Shown here in pieces: positions 37,057 to 45,962 of a stretch of 64,000 bases of DNA. Source of the DNA: Xenoacremonium recifei (lineage: Eukaryota > Ascomycota > Sordariomycetes > Hypocreales > Nectriaceae); assembly GCA_012184525.1 (NCBI GenBank), contig WOFQ01000016.1:619038-683037 (forward strand), given 5' to 3'. Position 1 is the stretch's first letter; each line of letters begins with the position of its first letter. The notes beneath the pieces are model-generated. The model had not been told where the DNA came from, searched no databases, and saw only the letters and a list, made by a program, of their open reading frames with translations. The translations under genes were made by a program, and so were the position numbers.

Positions 37057-38937
37057 TTATCCCGATGGCCCGGCGCCATTTTCGAGGGCACTAAAATTCC
37101 AGCCTTGCTTCATGTTCGTAGCCTCAGCGAATTTGTCGTCAGGAGCTTCTTCAGCAGGTTTCTTTCCTTTCGAAGAAGCCCCTGATTTTGATCCCTTGGA
37201 AGAATCATTGCTTGATCTCGGCTTTGGTGGCGACTCCTCGACAAGCTTTTTCTTAGTTGATCCTCCCGTGTTTGATCCCTTGGAGGAACCAGACACATGA
37301 CTTGACTTGGACTTTAGCGGGGAGTTCAACACCGACCTCCCCTTACTTGAATCGTCTGGTTTTGATCCCTTAGACCCAGCACTCGACAATGCTTTTTTAA
37401 CGGATTCCCTTGCGATTGAACCGGGTGTTTGTGAGCCTTTAGAAGAACCATAGGCATGTTTTGACTTGGAGCTTGAAGAATGTTCATCGACATTTTCTCC
37501 TTTAGAGGATCGCGTTGACTTCTCTTTCTTGGAAGAACCATGGCTTGAAGGAGGATCTTCGGGAGGTTCCTTGTCTCCAGAAGTATGTGAAGCTGGCTTA
37601 TCGACAGGTTTCTCTTCCGCGGGAGGTTTAGGAGTTGACTCGTCTGCTGCCCTGCTAGACTCCGGTGGCTTCTCTTCCAGCTCAGGGGCTGTCTCGCTTT
37701 GAGGGAGCTCGGCCACCGACTTGCCCTTTGACGAAGCTTTCGCCGACTTGGCTTTTGACGATGCCTTCTCTGACTTATCCTTTGATGGTGCCCTCTTTCC
37801 CTCGTCCTTAGGAGGCTCAGGCGGTCTAGGGGCCCGAGGCAAACTGCTCGTCGAAGATGAACTCGTAAGAGAACACCCATAGATGTCGGCTTGTTCCTCG
37901 ACATTCCTCCCAATCTTTCTCGTGCCCTCCTCTTTTGCTTTCCCCTTCCTCTTCCCCTTCTTCCTTTCCTTATCCTTCTTCCCTTGTTTATCTTGATACT
38001 TGCGTTGAAAATGATTCCGTAATAACCATGGGCTCAGTATCGTTTTCTTCTTCTTGCTCTCCTCCTGCCTCCTATACACTCTCGTCACCTCCGGACCGAA
38101 CAACTCCAGATCCATCGCCTGTGATCTCGTGATTACCGGAAAGCGGCCAACCTCGTCCACCAAGTTGCCCTTGACTCGGTTGCCGTGAAACACAATATCC
38201 CAGCCATCGCTTCTCACCACGCACCGATCCTTATTCAGGTCGATATCTTCGAAATTGGGGTCTCTTCGCTGGGCATTGGCTAACCTAGCCTCTCGTGCTG
38301 CGCCAGCTCTGCTACTCTCGCCGGCCCTGTTGAGGCCCATGTCGTCCCAAGCCATGACCTTTGCTCTGTCATTTCGCTCTCGTGTATCTCGCTCGGTCTT
38401 TGAACGGTCGAACGCCAATGCTTCGCGGTGAAGTCTGCGTACCCTCTCTTGTTGTCGTCTCTCGTGTGCTTCTTGACGTTTGTATTCTGCTGCTCTTCGA
38501 TTTCCTTCTGCTTCCCGTCGTCTCATCTCCTCGCGTTGCCGATGTCTTTCTTCGCGCTGTCGATCTTTCTCTCTGCGAATCCTGTCGTTCTCGCGATACT
38601 GCGCCTCAGCTTCCTCCCTCCGTCTCCTTTCGGCCCTCCATCGCTCGTCTGCTGCTCGTTGATGATGCTTTGCTCTCCGCTTCGCATGTTTATCATTGGT
38701 TTCTCTTCTCAGCACGTGTTTCTCGCGCCCTCGCCTCTCACTTTCCTGCAACTGGTATCTCATCCGCATGCCCAGTTCCAATCGTCGCTCTTGGACTCTC
38801 GCCTGCTCCCGGTCCCAAACGCGCTGGGCGCGTTCATCACCGATGACGAAGCGTCGAGCCCAACCTGCAAAGCCATTTCCAGACTTCTTCTTACGGGATC
38901 TGCGCTTCAGAAGCGGCTCCTGGTCGTCTGGCGCCAT
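37057..38937 (-). CDS. Long charged protein: Arg/Glu coiled coil plus Ser/Lys-rich tail (unknown function, 5' end unresolved)
   Basis: At least 626 residues from the ATG at 38937 (MAPDDQEPLLKRRSRKKK). The same frame is open for another 62 codons upstream (to 39123) without an ATG, and that stretch looks protein-like (FKPKFFIPRDLAWNPEYH, then a Cys-x-Cys). A 5' exon joined by an intron is therefore likely and the true start lies further upstream. Residues ~40-210 are extremely rich in Arg, Glu and Gln with heptad-like character (a long helix or coiled coil). A short ordered block follows (RCVVRSDGWDIVFHGNRVKG, FPVITRSQAMDLELFGPEVT). The C-terminal ~270 residues are low-complexity, with many SSKGS/SSKGK-type units and Pro/Glu. 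I do not recognise the family. It lies in tandem downstream of MIC12. Confidence 0.6.
   Translation of the reverse strand: MAPDDQEPLLKRRSRKKKSGNGFAGWARRFVIGDERAQRVWDREQARVQERRLELGMRMRYQLQESERRGREKHVLRRETNDKHAKRRAKHHQRAADERWRAERRRREEAEAQYRENDRIRREKDRQREERHRQREEMRRREAEGNRRAAEYKRQEAHERRQQERVRRLHREALAFDRSKTERDTRERNDRAKVMAWDDMGLNRAGESSRAGAAREARLANAQRRDPNFEDIDLNKDRCVVRSDGWDIVFHGNRVKGNLVDEVGRFPVITRSQAMDLELFGPEVTRVYRRQEESKKKKTILSPWLLRNHFQRKYQDKQGKKDKERKKGKRKGKAKEEGTRKIGRNVEEQADIYGCSLTSSSSTSSLPRAPRPPEPPKDEGKRAPSKDKSEKASSKAKSAKASSKGKSVAELPQSETAPELEEKPPESSRAADESTPKPPAEEKPVDKPASHTSGDKEPPEDPPSSHGSSKKEKSTRSSKGENVDEHSSSSKSKHAYGSSKGSQTPGSIARESVKKALSSAGSKGSKPDDSSKGRSVLNSPLKSKSSHVSGSSKGSNTGGSTKKKLVEESPPKPRSSNDSSKGSKSGASSKGKKPAEEAPDDKFAEATNMKQGWNFSALENGAGPSG
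37060..37780 (-). repeat. Ser-Ser-Lys-Gly repeat region of the charged protein
   Basis: The C-terminal third of the gene repeats short Ser/Lys units (SSKGS, SSKGK, SSKAK, GSKGS) spaced by Pro/Glu-rich linkers. At least ten such units are visible. The DNA shows the matching recurrent TTTTGATCCCTT(A/G)GA-type strings on the plus strand, so the region expanded by duplication of a short unit. Confidence 0.75.
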
Positions 38938-39359
38938 ACACACGCAGCCTTTGTTACGTCGCTCGTTGTGATACTCGGGATTCCAAGCTAAATCTCTAGG
39001 TATGAAGAACTTTGGTTTGAATAATCTTCTCGATTCGCAATAGCAGAGCCCAATCCCCTCTCCAGGTGAACCTGGTATTATAGCAAGCTCGTCACTCTGA
39101 TTCGGACACACGCCGTGCAACAATCACCAACAGCTCCAATGCCAGGGTTGAACAGATGCAAGAACAAAAGAAACCCCCGTCAAGCTTTCCTGGCCAAGCT
39201 CGATTTTTCTATTTGAGCAACTCTAGGGAATAGTAGTACACACATTCAATGTACAACTGAGCCAACGCCCACTCAACAAAAGAACCAACTGATTCTCCAC
39301 GACACCCTCATCATGTGTGTCCTAGCACCGGTTCTTGCAACGCCTGCAAGACGTTTCTT
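38938..39359. other. Region between the charged-protein gene and MIC12
   Basis: Holds the 3' region of MIC12 and the unresolved 5' part of the gene at 37057. Bases 38938-39123 are open in frame with that gene and are probably partly coding. Candidate start codons on the minus strand occur near 39,257 and 39,315, but I could not join them convincingly. Confidence 0.4.
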
Positions 39360-40070
39360 CTACAGCCCCCGCAGCACCGAGTTGTCACGCTGGTCCATCG
39401 GTGTGTACCGCTCCTTCAGAACCTCGGCAACGGTCCGATTAGGCTTCGCTTCAGGCTTCTCGTAGCGTTGATTCAAGGCGCGGGATACCGGGCTGAGCTT
39501 CTGCGCCGCCTCATCCTCGACTGTTCCCACAGCCTTGCCCATAGCCTCCTTAGTTGCCGCCACGAGGGCTGACCCTTGGGACTTCGCCTTATCGAGGGCT
39601 CCCTTTGCCGCCGCAGCAACCTGGCTGTTCGTCTCAGACATCTTCCTTCGGGCCTCATCTGCGCTCTCAGCAGGCGTCTCGCCGAATGCGCGGCCCCAGA
39701 GCCGTGATGCGCCATCCTCCAGCCGCTCCCGCACCTCGACCCAGTCGGTCAGCTGCACCCACCGCACGGCATTCTCGACTTCGTGGTTCCAGCGGTCCTT
39801 GGCAACCTCGACGGCGTTGGCGCGCTGGGCAGCAGCGACTTCGGATCGCGTGGGCGGCGGCAGAGGCGGGAAGGGGTCGATCAGGCCCTGGAGGACGAGG
39901 GCCTGGTGGCGGAGGACCTGGCCCTGCTGCTCGCGGGTGCGCTGGTGGTGGAGGACGGAGAGGTAGGCGAGGGAGAGGGTGAGCGTGACACCGCCAGTCT
40001 ACAGAGTCGTTAGCAATGTGCCAGCCAGTCCAGCAGCGAAGGCGCGCACGAAGCCGGTGGTGAAGCCCAT
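39360..40070 (-). CDS. mic12: MICOS complex subunit Mic12
   Basis: Predicted 219 residues from a 21-nt first exon (40070-40050, MGFTTGF) and exon 2 (39998-39360); the 51-nt intron has donor GTGCGC, branch TGCTAAC and acceptor TGTAG. The join gives MGFTTGFTGGVTLTLSLAYL, the short N-terminal membrane helix seen in fungal Mic12 (Aim5 in yeast). Mic12 is a subunit of the MICOS complex at crista junctions of the mitochondrial inner membrane, where it links Mic60 and Mic10 subcomplexes. After the helix comes a conserved helical part (WNHEVENAVRWVQLTDW, then VRERLEDGASRLWGRAFGET) and an amphipathic Ala/Lys-rich stretch. The gene is head to head with a mitoribosomal protein gene, sharing a 456-bp promoter region. 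Confidence 0.82.
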
Positions 40071-40526
40071 GGTGGGAGCTGAGCTGAGCTGCGATCTCGG
40101 TTGACCGGGAGCTTCCGTGTGCTCGGCTGCTGCGCCTGAGGCAATTAGACAGACGGCTTTGCGGATCGAGAGGCGGCCAATTCGGATTCGATCGATGCGG
40201 ATATCGTCTAGAAGCAGCGTCTCATAGTGCGCCCGAGCTCAATGGCTCTCGAATCGCGATATTTCGGGGAGAATGGGGGTCGTGAGCGGGAGATGGTGGT
40301 GGTGGGTTGACGTAGCTGAGGCCCGGCTCCTCTAAAATTCTCGGCGGACAGAACATTCCGGCTCCGGGGAGGGTCCAGAAATTTCACCACCAAAACCTCC
40401 CCGTCCAACGACCATCATCGGCTTCACAGCCAGCCAGACGACAGCTCGACACCTTCCGTGTGATTTCCGGCCCTCTTATCCCCGCTCGAGGTCTCTGGCT
40501 GCTCGGCAGCGCATCCCCGACTCACA
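40071..40526. promoter_or_regulatory. Shared divergent promoter of MIC12 and bL17m
   Basis: 456 bp between the start codons of two genes for mitochondrial proteins. The window must contain both promoters and both leaders. No TATA box is apparent. The right end (from ~40,380) has the pyrimidine-rich look of a fungal leader. Confidence 0.6.
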
Positions 40527-41265
40527 ATGGCTGGTGGTCTCGTCAAGTACCGGCACCTGAGCCGCGACTCGTCCGCTCGAAAAGCGCTGCTGCGCGGTCT
40601 CGTCACCCAGCTGGTCCAGTACGAGCACATCTGGACCACTTATGCCAAGGCCAAAGAAGCCCAGCGCCTGGCCGAGAAGCTGGTCACGCTGGCCAAGCGC
40701 GGCAACGAGCCCTGCCGGCGCTCAGCACAAGGCATCCTCTACGTACGCTCCCAAAGCATCACGAGAGCTCATTTGCATGGCGCTGACCGAACAATAGACT
40801 CCCCATCTCCTCCTCCCCAAGCTCCTCGGTGAGCTCAAGACCCGTTATGCCTCGCGCGAGGGCGGCTACACGCGCGTCGTGCGCACCGAGTCCAAGAACC
40901 AGTACGATCAGGGCGAGTCGGCCATCCTCGAATTCGTCGACGGGCCCAAGGACTCACGCTTCATGATGACGGCGAAGACGGTGGCGCGCGACCGGAGCCT
41001 GGGTCAGGCACACACCCCCGTGACGAAGATCAACATCAAGAAGGTGACGCAGTTCCGCGGCGAGGAGGAGTTCGAGAGCATGGTCCAGCGGTTCATGACC
41101 ATGAGCGTTGAGAAGGATGGCAGTGCTAAGAACGAAGAGTCACTAGCTGAGAGGGAGGCTGAGAGCTTGGCAGATGGGGATGCGGCACGGGCAAGGGAGA
41201 TGGCTGAGGGGATCGTGCCTGAGCAGGTAAAGCAAGCAGCGTCGAAGGAGAAGAGTCCGCAATAG
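40527..41265 (+). CDS. mrpl8: Mitochondrial large ribosomal subunit protein bL17m
   Basis: Predicted 227 residues from exons 40527-40742 and 40798-41265; a 55-nt phase-0 intron (donor GTACGC, branch CGCTGACC, acceptor ATAG). The L17 domain begins at once (MAGGLVKYRHLSRDSSARKA, then LLRGLVTQLVQYEHIWTTYAKAKE) and continues over the splice (ILYTPHLLLPKLLGELKTRY). Like yeast Mrpl8 it has no long cleaved presequence, since the rRNA-binding basic N-terminus itself can target. Residues ~135-227 are a fungal-specific extension ending in a Glu/Ala/Lys-rich tail. Part of the mitochondrial 54S subunit near the exit tunnel. Divergently paired with MIC12 and convergent with UTP25. Confidence 0.92.
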
Positions 41266-41464
41266 GAGGATACGGAGTGTATGATTATCGGGAAGGACGG
41301 GATGATATGAGGGATAAATATGTACAAAACGTGTACCAAAATATACCACGACGGGATCTGGTTCTGAACCTACTTTATAAGACAATATTATTTCCAATAT
41401 TCCAAACTTTTGTCCGTCCCTTACGCCATGCTATGTACTTGAAGATCCTACTCTCGCAGCGTCT

Positions 41465-43748
41465 TCAAATAAACTCAAAGGTATCACCACGTTCCTGGAT
41501 CATTTTGCCCACCCGCTTCGATCCAACAATCCTTTCCAACTTCATCACATCATACTTGCTAAAGGCGACTCTTACAGTGCCCTGCCCCGGCTCCAGCTTT
41601 AAGTCTTGCTCGCTCTTGCTCAAATATCCGCCGGCAATCTCGCCATAGAAGAGCGGATTATCCGGCAGACCATAGAAGATGACTCTTCGCACGCCGCGGA
41701 ACAAATACCGCCGGAAGTGGTGCGCGCGTTCTGTGTACAGCAACACGCTATGTCGCCCGCTGAGGAAGTGCGAGCGTGCGCGTGAAGCCTCAGGCACGTC
41801 AGCGTACTCAGACACAGCGCCGAAGGGAATACTGCTAACTGCAGCGGCCGTTGCGAAGTAGTTGCGAACACGCACGAAATCGAGGTAAGATGGGATGAAG
41901 ATGAGCGTGCCGGCAGCGTCTTTGGCGCGCTTGACGAGCGAGGGCACGATGGCAGAGGTGAAATACTCGAAGCGTGCGTCTGGCTCCTTGTCGACAGACG
42001 GCGCCTGGAAGCGTGAGAAGGTCTGCTTGGCCTTCACACCCAGCTGCTGTAGGGTGCCGGGATACTCTGGCTGCAACCGCACCTTGCCCGCCCAGTTATG
42101 GCAATGCAGACGCTGGAGTTCTGAGAGCTCAGGGGTGTTGAAGGCCGACAGAATGACCGTCTGGCGGAAATATTTGGCCCAATCCTCCAAATACCAGCTC
42201 CTTACACGGCTGAAATCGCAGCCGTGAGCGTCCTTGGGCTGTAGGTTGAGGTGCTCGAAGATGTACTCGACGTGCTCCCAGTTCTGCATGAGCAGGGCAT
42301 CCGCTTGGTCGACTACAACCATCTCGATGGAGCTCAGGAAGTCGTAGTCCATCTTCTTCTCTTCTTCGGAGCCAATTGCCATACGAAGTCCAAGGGGGCT
42401 GGCGAATAGGATGTCCGAATTATAGAACTGAGCGAAGTACTTGATGGTCTTACGCGTGAACTTCATGCCGATACGGAACATGTCGTCGTCGTTGCCCTCG
42501 AAAAGGTCGCGGAAGTCGGCTGGCTTATCAGCGCCAAACTTGACCTCCTTGTCGATGTAGCTCTCATCGAAGCGCTTCCGGTTCTCTTGCTGGTCGGGCT
42601 CGCAAAGATCGCGGATGATGTTCACTATGCGAAGGCACGAGTTCCGAGTTGGAACAAGGAAGAGGACTTTGGGCCTGGTGAAACCTTGATCTCGAAGCTC
42701 CAGCTCACTGTCTTGGCCCTCTTTCGCCAACTTGTAGTTATTCTTGAGAACACGATCACGAGTCCTGTAGACCAATTAGTTACTGTCAATTTCGCAAGAC
42801 AATATAAGACGAGAACTCACTTGAATACGTGGTTTAGGGCGTGAAGACAAGTCAGCTTCCTCAAATGGTCGGAATTGCTGACTTTGCGATCGCAGAAGAG
42901 AACATCTCGGTAGTCGAAGAGTAACGAGCTAAAGGCTTCGTCTAGAGCGTTGAACTTGGGAATTTTGGTCGACGCAACCTCCTTGAGCTTCTGCTTGAGT
43001 CTGAGACTTTCCACGCCCGGGATAGGCTTTGGCAATTCAGGAGGTGAGCCTGAGTTTGGGTACATGGCAGTGGCTCTCCATGACTGCATCATGGCTCGCT
43101 TCGTCACCCAGTCCCCTTTTTGCACGGCTTTCACCCTCTTGGAGACGGCGTCGTCATCTGTGTGGGCAACATGAAGATCAAATGGATCGGTGAAGCCCTC
43201 CTCATCCTCAGAGTCATCTTCATCGTCTTCAGGAAATTCTTCCTCGGCGGCTGCATCTTCTGTCGGCTCATCAACGTCCTTTTCGCCTTCATCATCCGCG
43301 GCCTCGTCATCTTCAGAGTCGTCGTCGGTCTCGTCTTTGTTTAGTTTTGAAGATGATGCTAGCTCATGCTCTAGTTTCCTTCTCTTAGAAGTTGGAGCGC
43401 TGGTGTCGTTGAAACTCTGAAGCAGGGCCATGTAAGGTCGAGAAGTGGCCTTGCCATCTTCATCTTCATCATCCTCGGAGTCAACATCGTCCATGACCTC
43501 ATCCTCTTCAGGTCCAGAGCCTTCTTCAGACCCTGAAGATTCTTCTCTGGTGATCAATTAGTATAAATCCTTTGATGGACCAAATAAAAATTCCACCCAG
43601 CTTACTCGTCATTGTCCGCCAATCGAGCTCCATCAAACCGTCGATATGGTCCAAAGCGGCTCGTTGCTCTGCCTCTGCCTCGACCGCCTCGCCCTCTCCC
43701 GCGAGAGCCCCGACCTCTGAAATTACCGCCTCGTCCGCGCGGTCCCAT
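41465..43748 (-). CDS. utp25: U3 small-subunit processome protein Utp25 (DEAD-box-like)
   Basis: Predicted 722 residues from exons 43748-43606, 43546-42821 and 42764-41465; introns of 59 and 56 nt (donors GTAAGC, GTGAGT; branches TACTAAT, TAACTAAT; acceptors CACCAG, CTACAG). Acts in the nucleolus in early 18S rRNA processing. The N-terminus is an RGG-rich stretch (~2-40), then a long acidic Asp/Glu/Ser region (~50-175). The conserved body follows: TDPFDLHVAH, FCDRKVSNSDHLRKLTCLHAL, RPKVLFLVPTRNSCLRIV, MVVVDQADALLMQNWEHV, GTLIFIPSYLDFVRVRNYF, LLYTERAHHFRRYLFRG. The order mimics a DEAD-box helicase, but the DEAD position reads DQAD and no Walker A motif is visible, as known for this family. The ATG at 43748 (MGPRGRGG) is the first in frame; the frame above it opens only with GTG. 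Confidence 0.94.
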
Positions 43749-44137
43749 CTTCGTCGGTGCTGACTTAGAAGTGAAACCAAAAACCAAAGTACGTTGCTGC
43801 AACGGCACTTCGTCTGAAAATCAACGGACTCGTTGATCGCCTAAAAAAAAAGTTGGCCGTCAGCCTTGCACTCAAGCCACATTTGGTGGGGGTTTTCTGG
43901 TAGCCCCGCGCCACAGACCCCTTAGCCTGGCCTTATCAGCTTATCGATAGACAGCCAGTGGCTAGTGCGCACACAACCCCAGCTGGTCCCGCCAAACCTC
44001 CATTTCGAAAACTCGGGCGAACGAAATTCGACGACATCGCGAGAAAACGGGCCTCAACACTCCCTCCTCCTCCGCCGCCTCCCGCTCTTGCCCGTGCCAT
44101 CACCACGCCCGCGATACCCTCAGAATCTCTGCCCAGC
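43749..44137. promoter_or_regulatory. Shared divergent promoter of UTP25 and eIF3f
   Basis: 389 bp between two head-to-head genes of ribosome assembly and translation. Contains CTTATCGATAG at 43940-43950, an 11-mer also found upstream of the amidohydrolase gene, with a 9-bp variant between CWF18 and the PPR gene. The right part (43,958-44,137) is open in frame with eIF3f but has no ATG. Confidence 0.65.
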
Positions 44138-45341
44138 ATGGCTGCCGCTACGGAGAGCTTCATCCACCTCTCGCGCCCTTTGACGCACACCACCGTCGGC
44201 CTCCAGACGAACCTTGCCCCGCTCACGGTGAACATCCAGCCTCAGGTAGGCACATCCCGCCCCTCTTCGAGGCCGAGTGAGACTTGAGGAAGTCTTCAAG
44301 GGTCTCTCAAAAGCCATACCTATTATCGGAATATCACCTTGATCGTCGTGCTGACATCTTACCCAGGCCGTCCTCTCTATCCTCGACCATGCCGTCCGAA
44401 GAGACATTCGTGACACCCAGTCCACCCGCGTAATCGGCGCCCTCGTCGGCACCCGATCTGAAGATGGCACCGAAGTCGAAGTGCGATCGTGTTTCGCCAT
44501 CCCTCACACCGAGGAGGAAGACCAGGTCGAGGTCGACGTCGAGTACCAGAAGAACATGCTGGCCCTGACCCTCAAGGCCGCCCCCCGCGAGGCCCTCCTC
44601 GGCTGGTACACCACGTCGCCCGAGCTCAACTCCTTCAGCGCCCTCATCCAGAACTTCTTCGCCAGCCCGGACACCGGCACCTTCCCGCACCCGGCCGTGC
44701 ACATGACCATCTCGACTGAGCCCGGCGAGGACATCCAGACGCGCTGCTACATCTCCGCCCCCGTTGCTGTCAACGCTGAGCGGGCTGCTGAGAGCTGCCT
44801 CTTCATCCAGGTCCCGCACAAGGTCCTCTACGCTGATGCCGACCGCTCAGCCCTTGAGGCCATCGCTTCCGCCCGGGATGCCGAGGACCGCTCCGCGCCG
44901 CTCGTCTCCGATATCGAGGGTCTGGGCCGCGCTATCGAGAACACCGTCGGCCTCCTCGACCGTGTTTCCGAGTGGATCAACGGCGTGCTCGACGAGGACG
45001 AGGAGCCCAACAACGCCCTGGGTCAGTACCTCATGAACGCGCTCTCGTTGGCCCCCAAGGTCGACCCCTCGCAGATCGAGCACGACTTCAACAACCACAT
45101 CCAGGACGTCCTCATGGTCAGCTATCTCGCCAACACCATCCGCACCCAGATCGACCTCTCGCAGCGCCTGGCCGTTGCCAACCTCACCGTCGCCGACAAG
45201 GAGGGTGAGGCCGGTGGCAAGACCGACGACAAGGCGTCTGGCCAGCAGCGCGGCAACAAGCGCGGCGGACGTGGCGGCCGAACTGGCGGTCAGCAGCGAG
45301 AGCCTCGGGAACCTCGCGAGCCTCGTGAGCCTGCGGAATAG
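44138..45341 (+). CDS. eif3f: Eukaryotic translation initiation factor 3 subunit F (eIF3f)
   Basis: Predicted 360 residues from exons 44138-44245 and 44367-45341; a 121-nt phase-0 intron (donor GTAGGC, branch GTGCTGAC, acceptor CCCAG), longer than most here. Part of the eIF3 complex that recruits mRNA to the 40S subunit. The MPN domain spans ~25-165 (VNIQPQAVLSILDHAVRRD, RVIGALVGTRSEDGTEVEVR, FAIPHTEEEDQVEVDVEYQ, EALLGWYTTSP). The metal-binding JAMM His/Asp set is absent, as known for eIF3f. A helical C-terminal part follows (LGQYLMNALSLAPKVDP, VLMVSYLANTIRTQIDLSQRL), then a Gly/Arg-rich tail with four REP-type units that mirrors other fungal eIF3f. The start is the first ATG; the frame is open ~60 codons further up without ATG. 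Confidence 0.96.
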
Positions 45342-45962
45342 ATGACCTGATTAGAAAACGAGTAAAAGGAAAATATACGAAATAAGGCATAGCATCGTTA
45401 GGAGGGCAGCTGGGAAAGGGGGTGAGGGACTTATTTTTTATTTCTGCTTCCTAGCGAGAGAAGCTCAACCAGGAAAGGGAAATGTGAGATGAGACATGGG
45501 CATTGTGTGTTTCGATAAGAAAAATCTTCATAGGCGTTGTGGTAGGCTTGAGAATTCTGGCACGCTGGGCCATAGACATGAATTCAATCGTCACAAAAGC
45601 ATCACTCAGTCGGGGAGCTTGAAAAGGCTCTGTGAACAGGGCCAAACAGATGGCCCATGAGACACAGACAGGGTAGCAAATGGAGAAGCGCAAGAGAAGG
45701 AGAGCTCATGTCACAATGTACTGACTCGTCTAGAAAGAGCTGGCGATAGCCTACAGAGAAATATTTCATACCATCCATTCATCCGTCCATCCATCCCATC
45801 GATGCCCGCAAGCCGTAACGCCCAAGATGCTGAATTAAATATGCCGGGGATACGCCATGATTTGAGGGCCTCTCCTTTTTCCGAAGAAGAAAAACGGCGC
45901 CACGGTAAAGGAGAAGCAACCCAAAAAGTCTCAAATAAAAAACACCATTCTGATGCTCGTTT
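45342..45962. other. Convergent 3' region, eIF3f / R3H gene
   Basis: AT-rich stretch with the 3' untranslated regions of two convergent genes. Nothing else seen. Confidence 0.5.

Noticed and set aside
43749..43808. N-terminal extension of Utp25 (20 residues)
   Set aside because: The extension would start at GTG; the first ATG at 43748 begins the RGG-rich terminus typical of the family.
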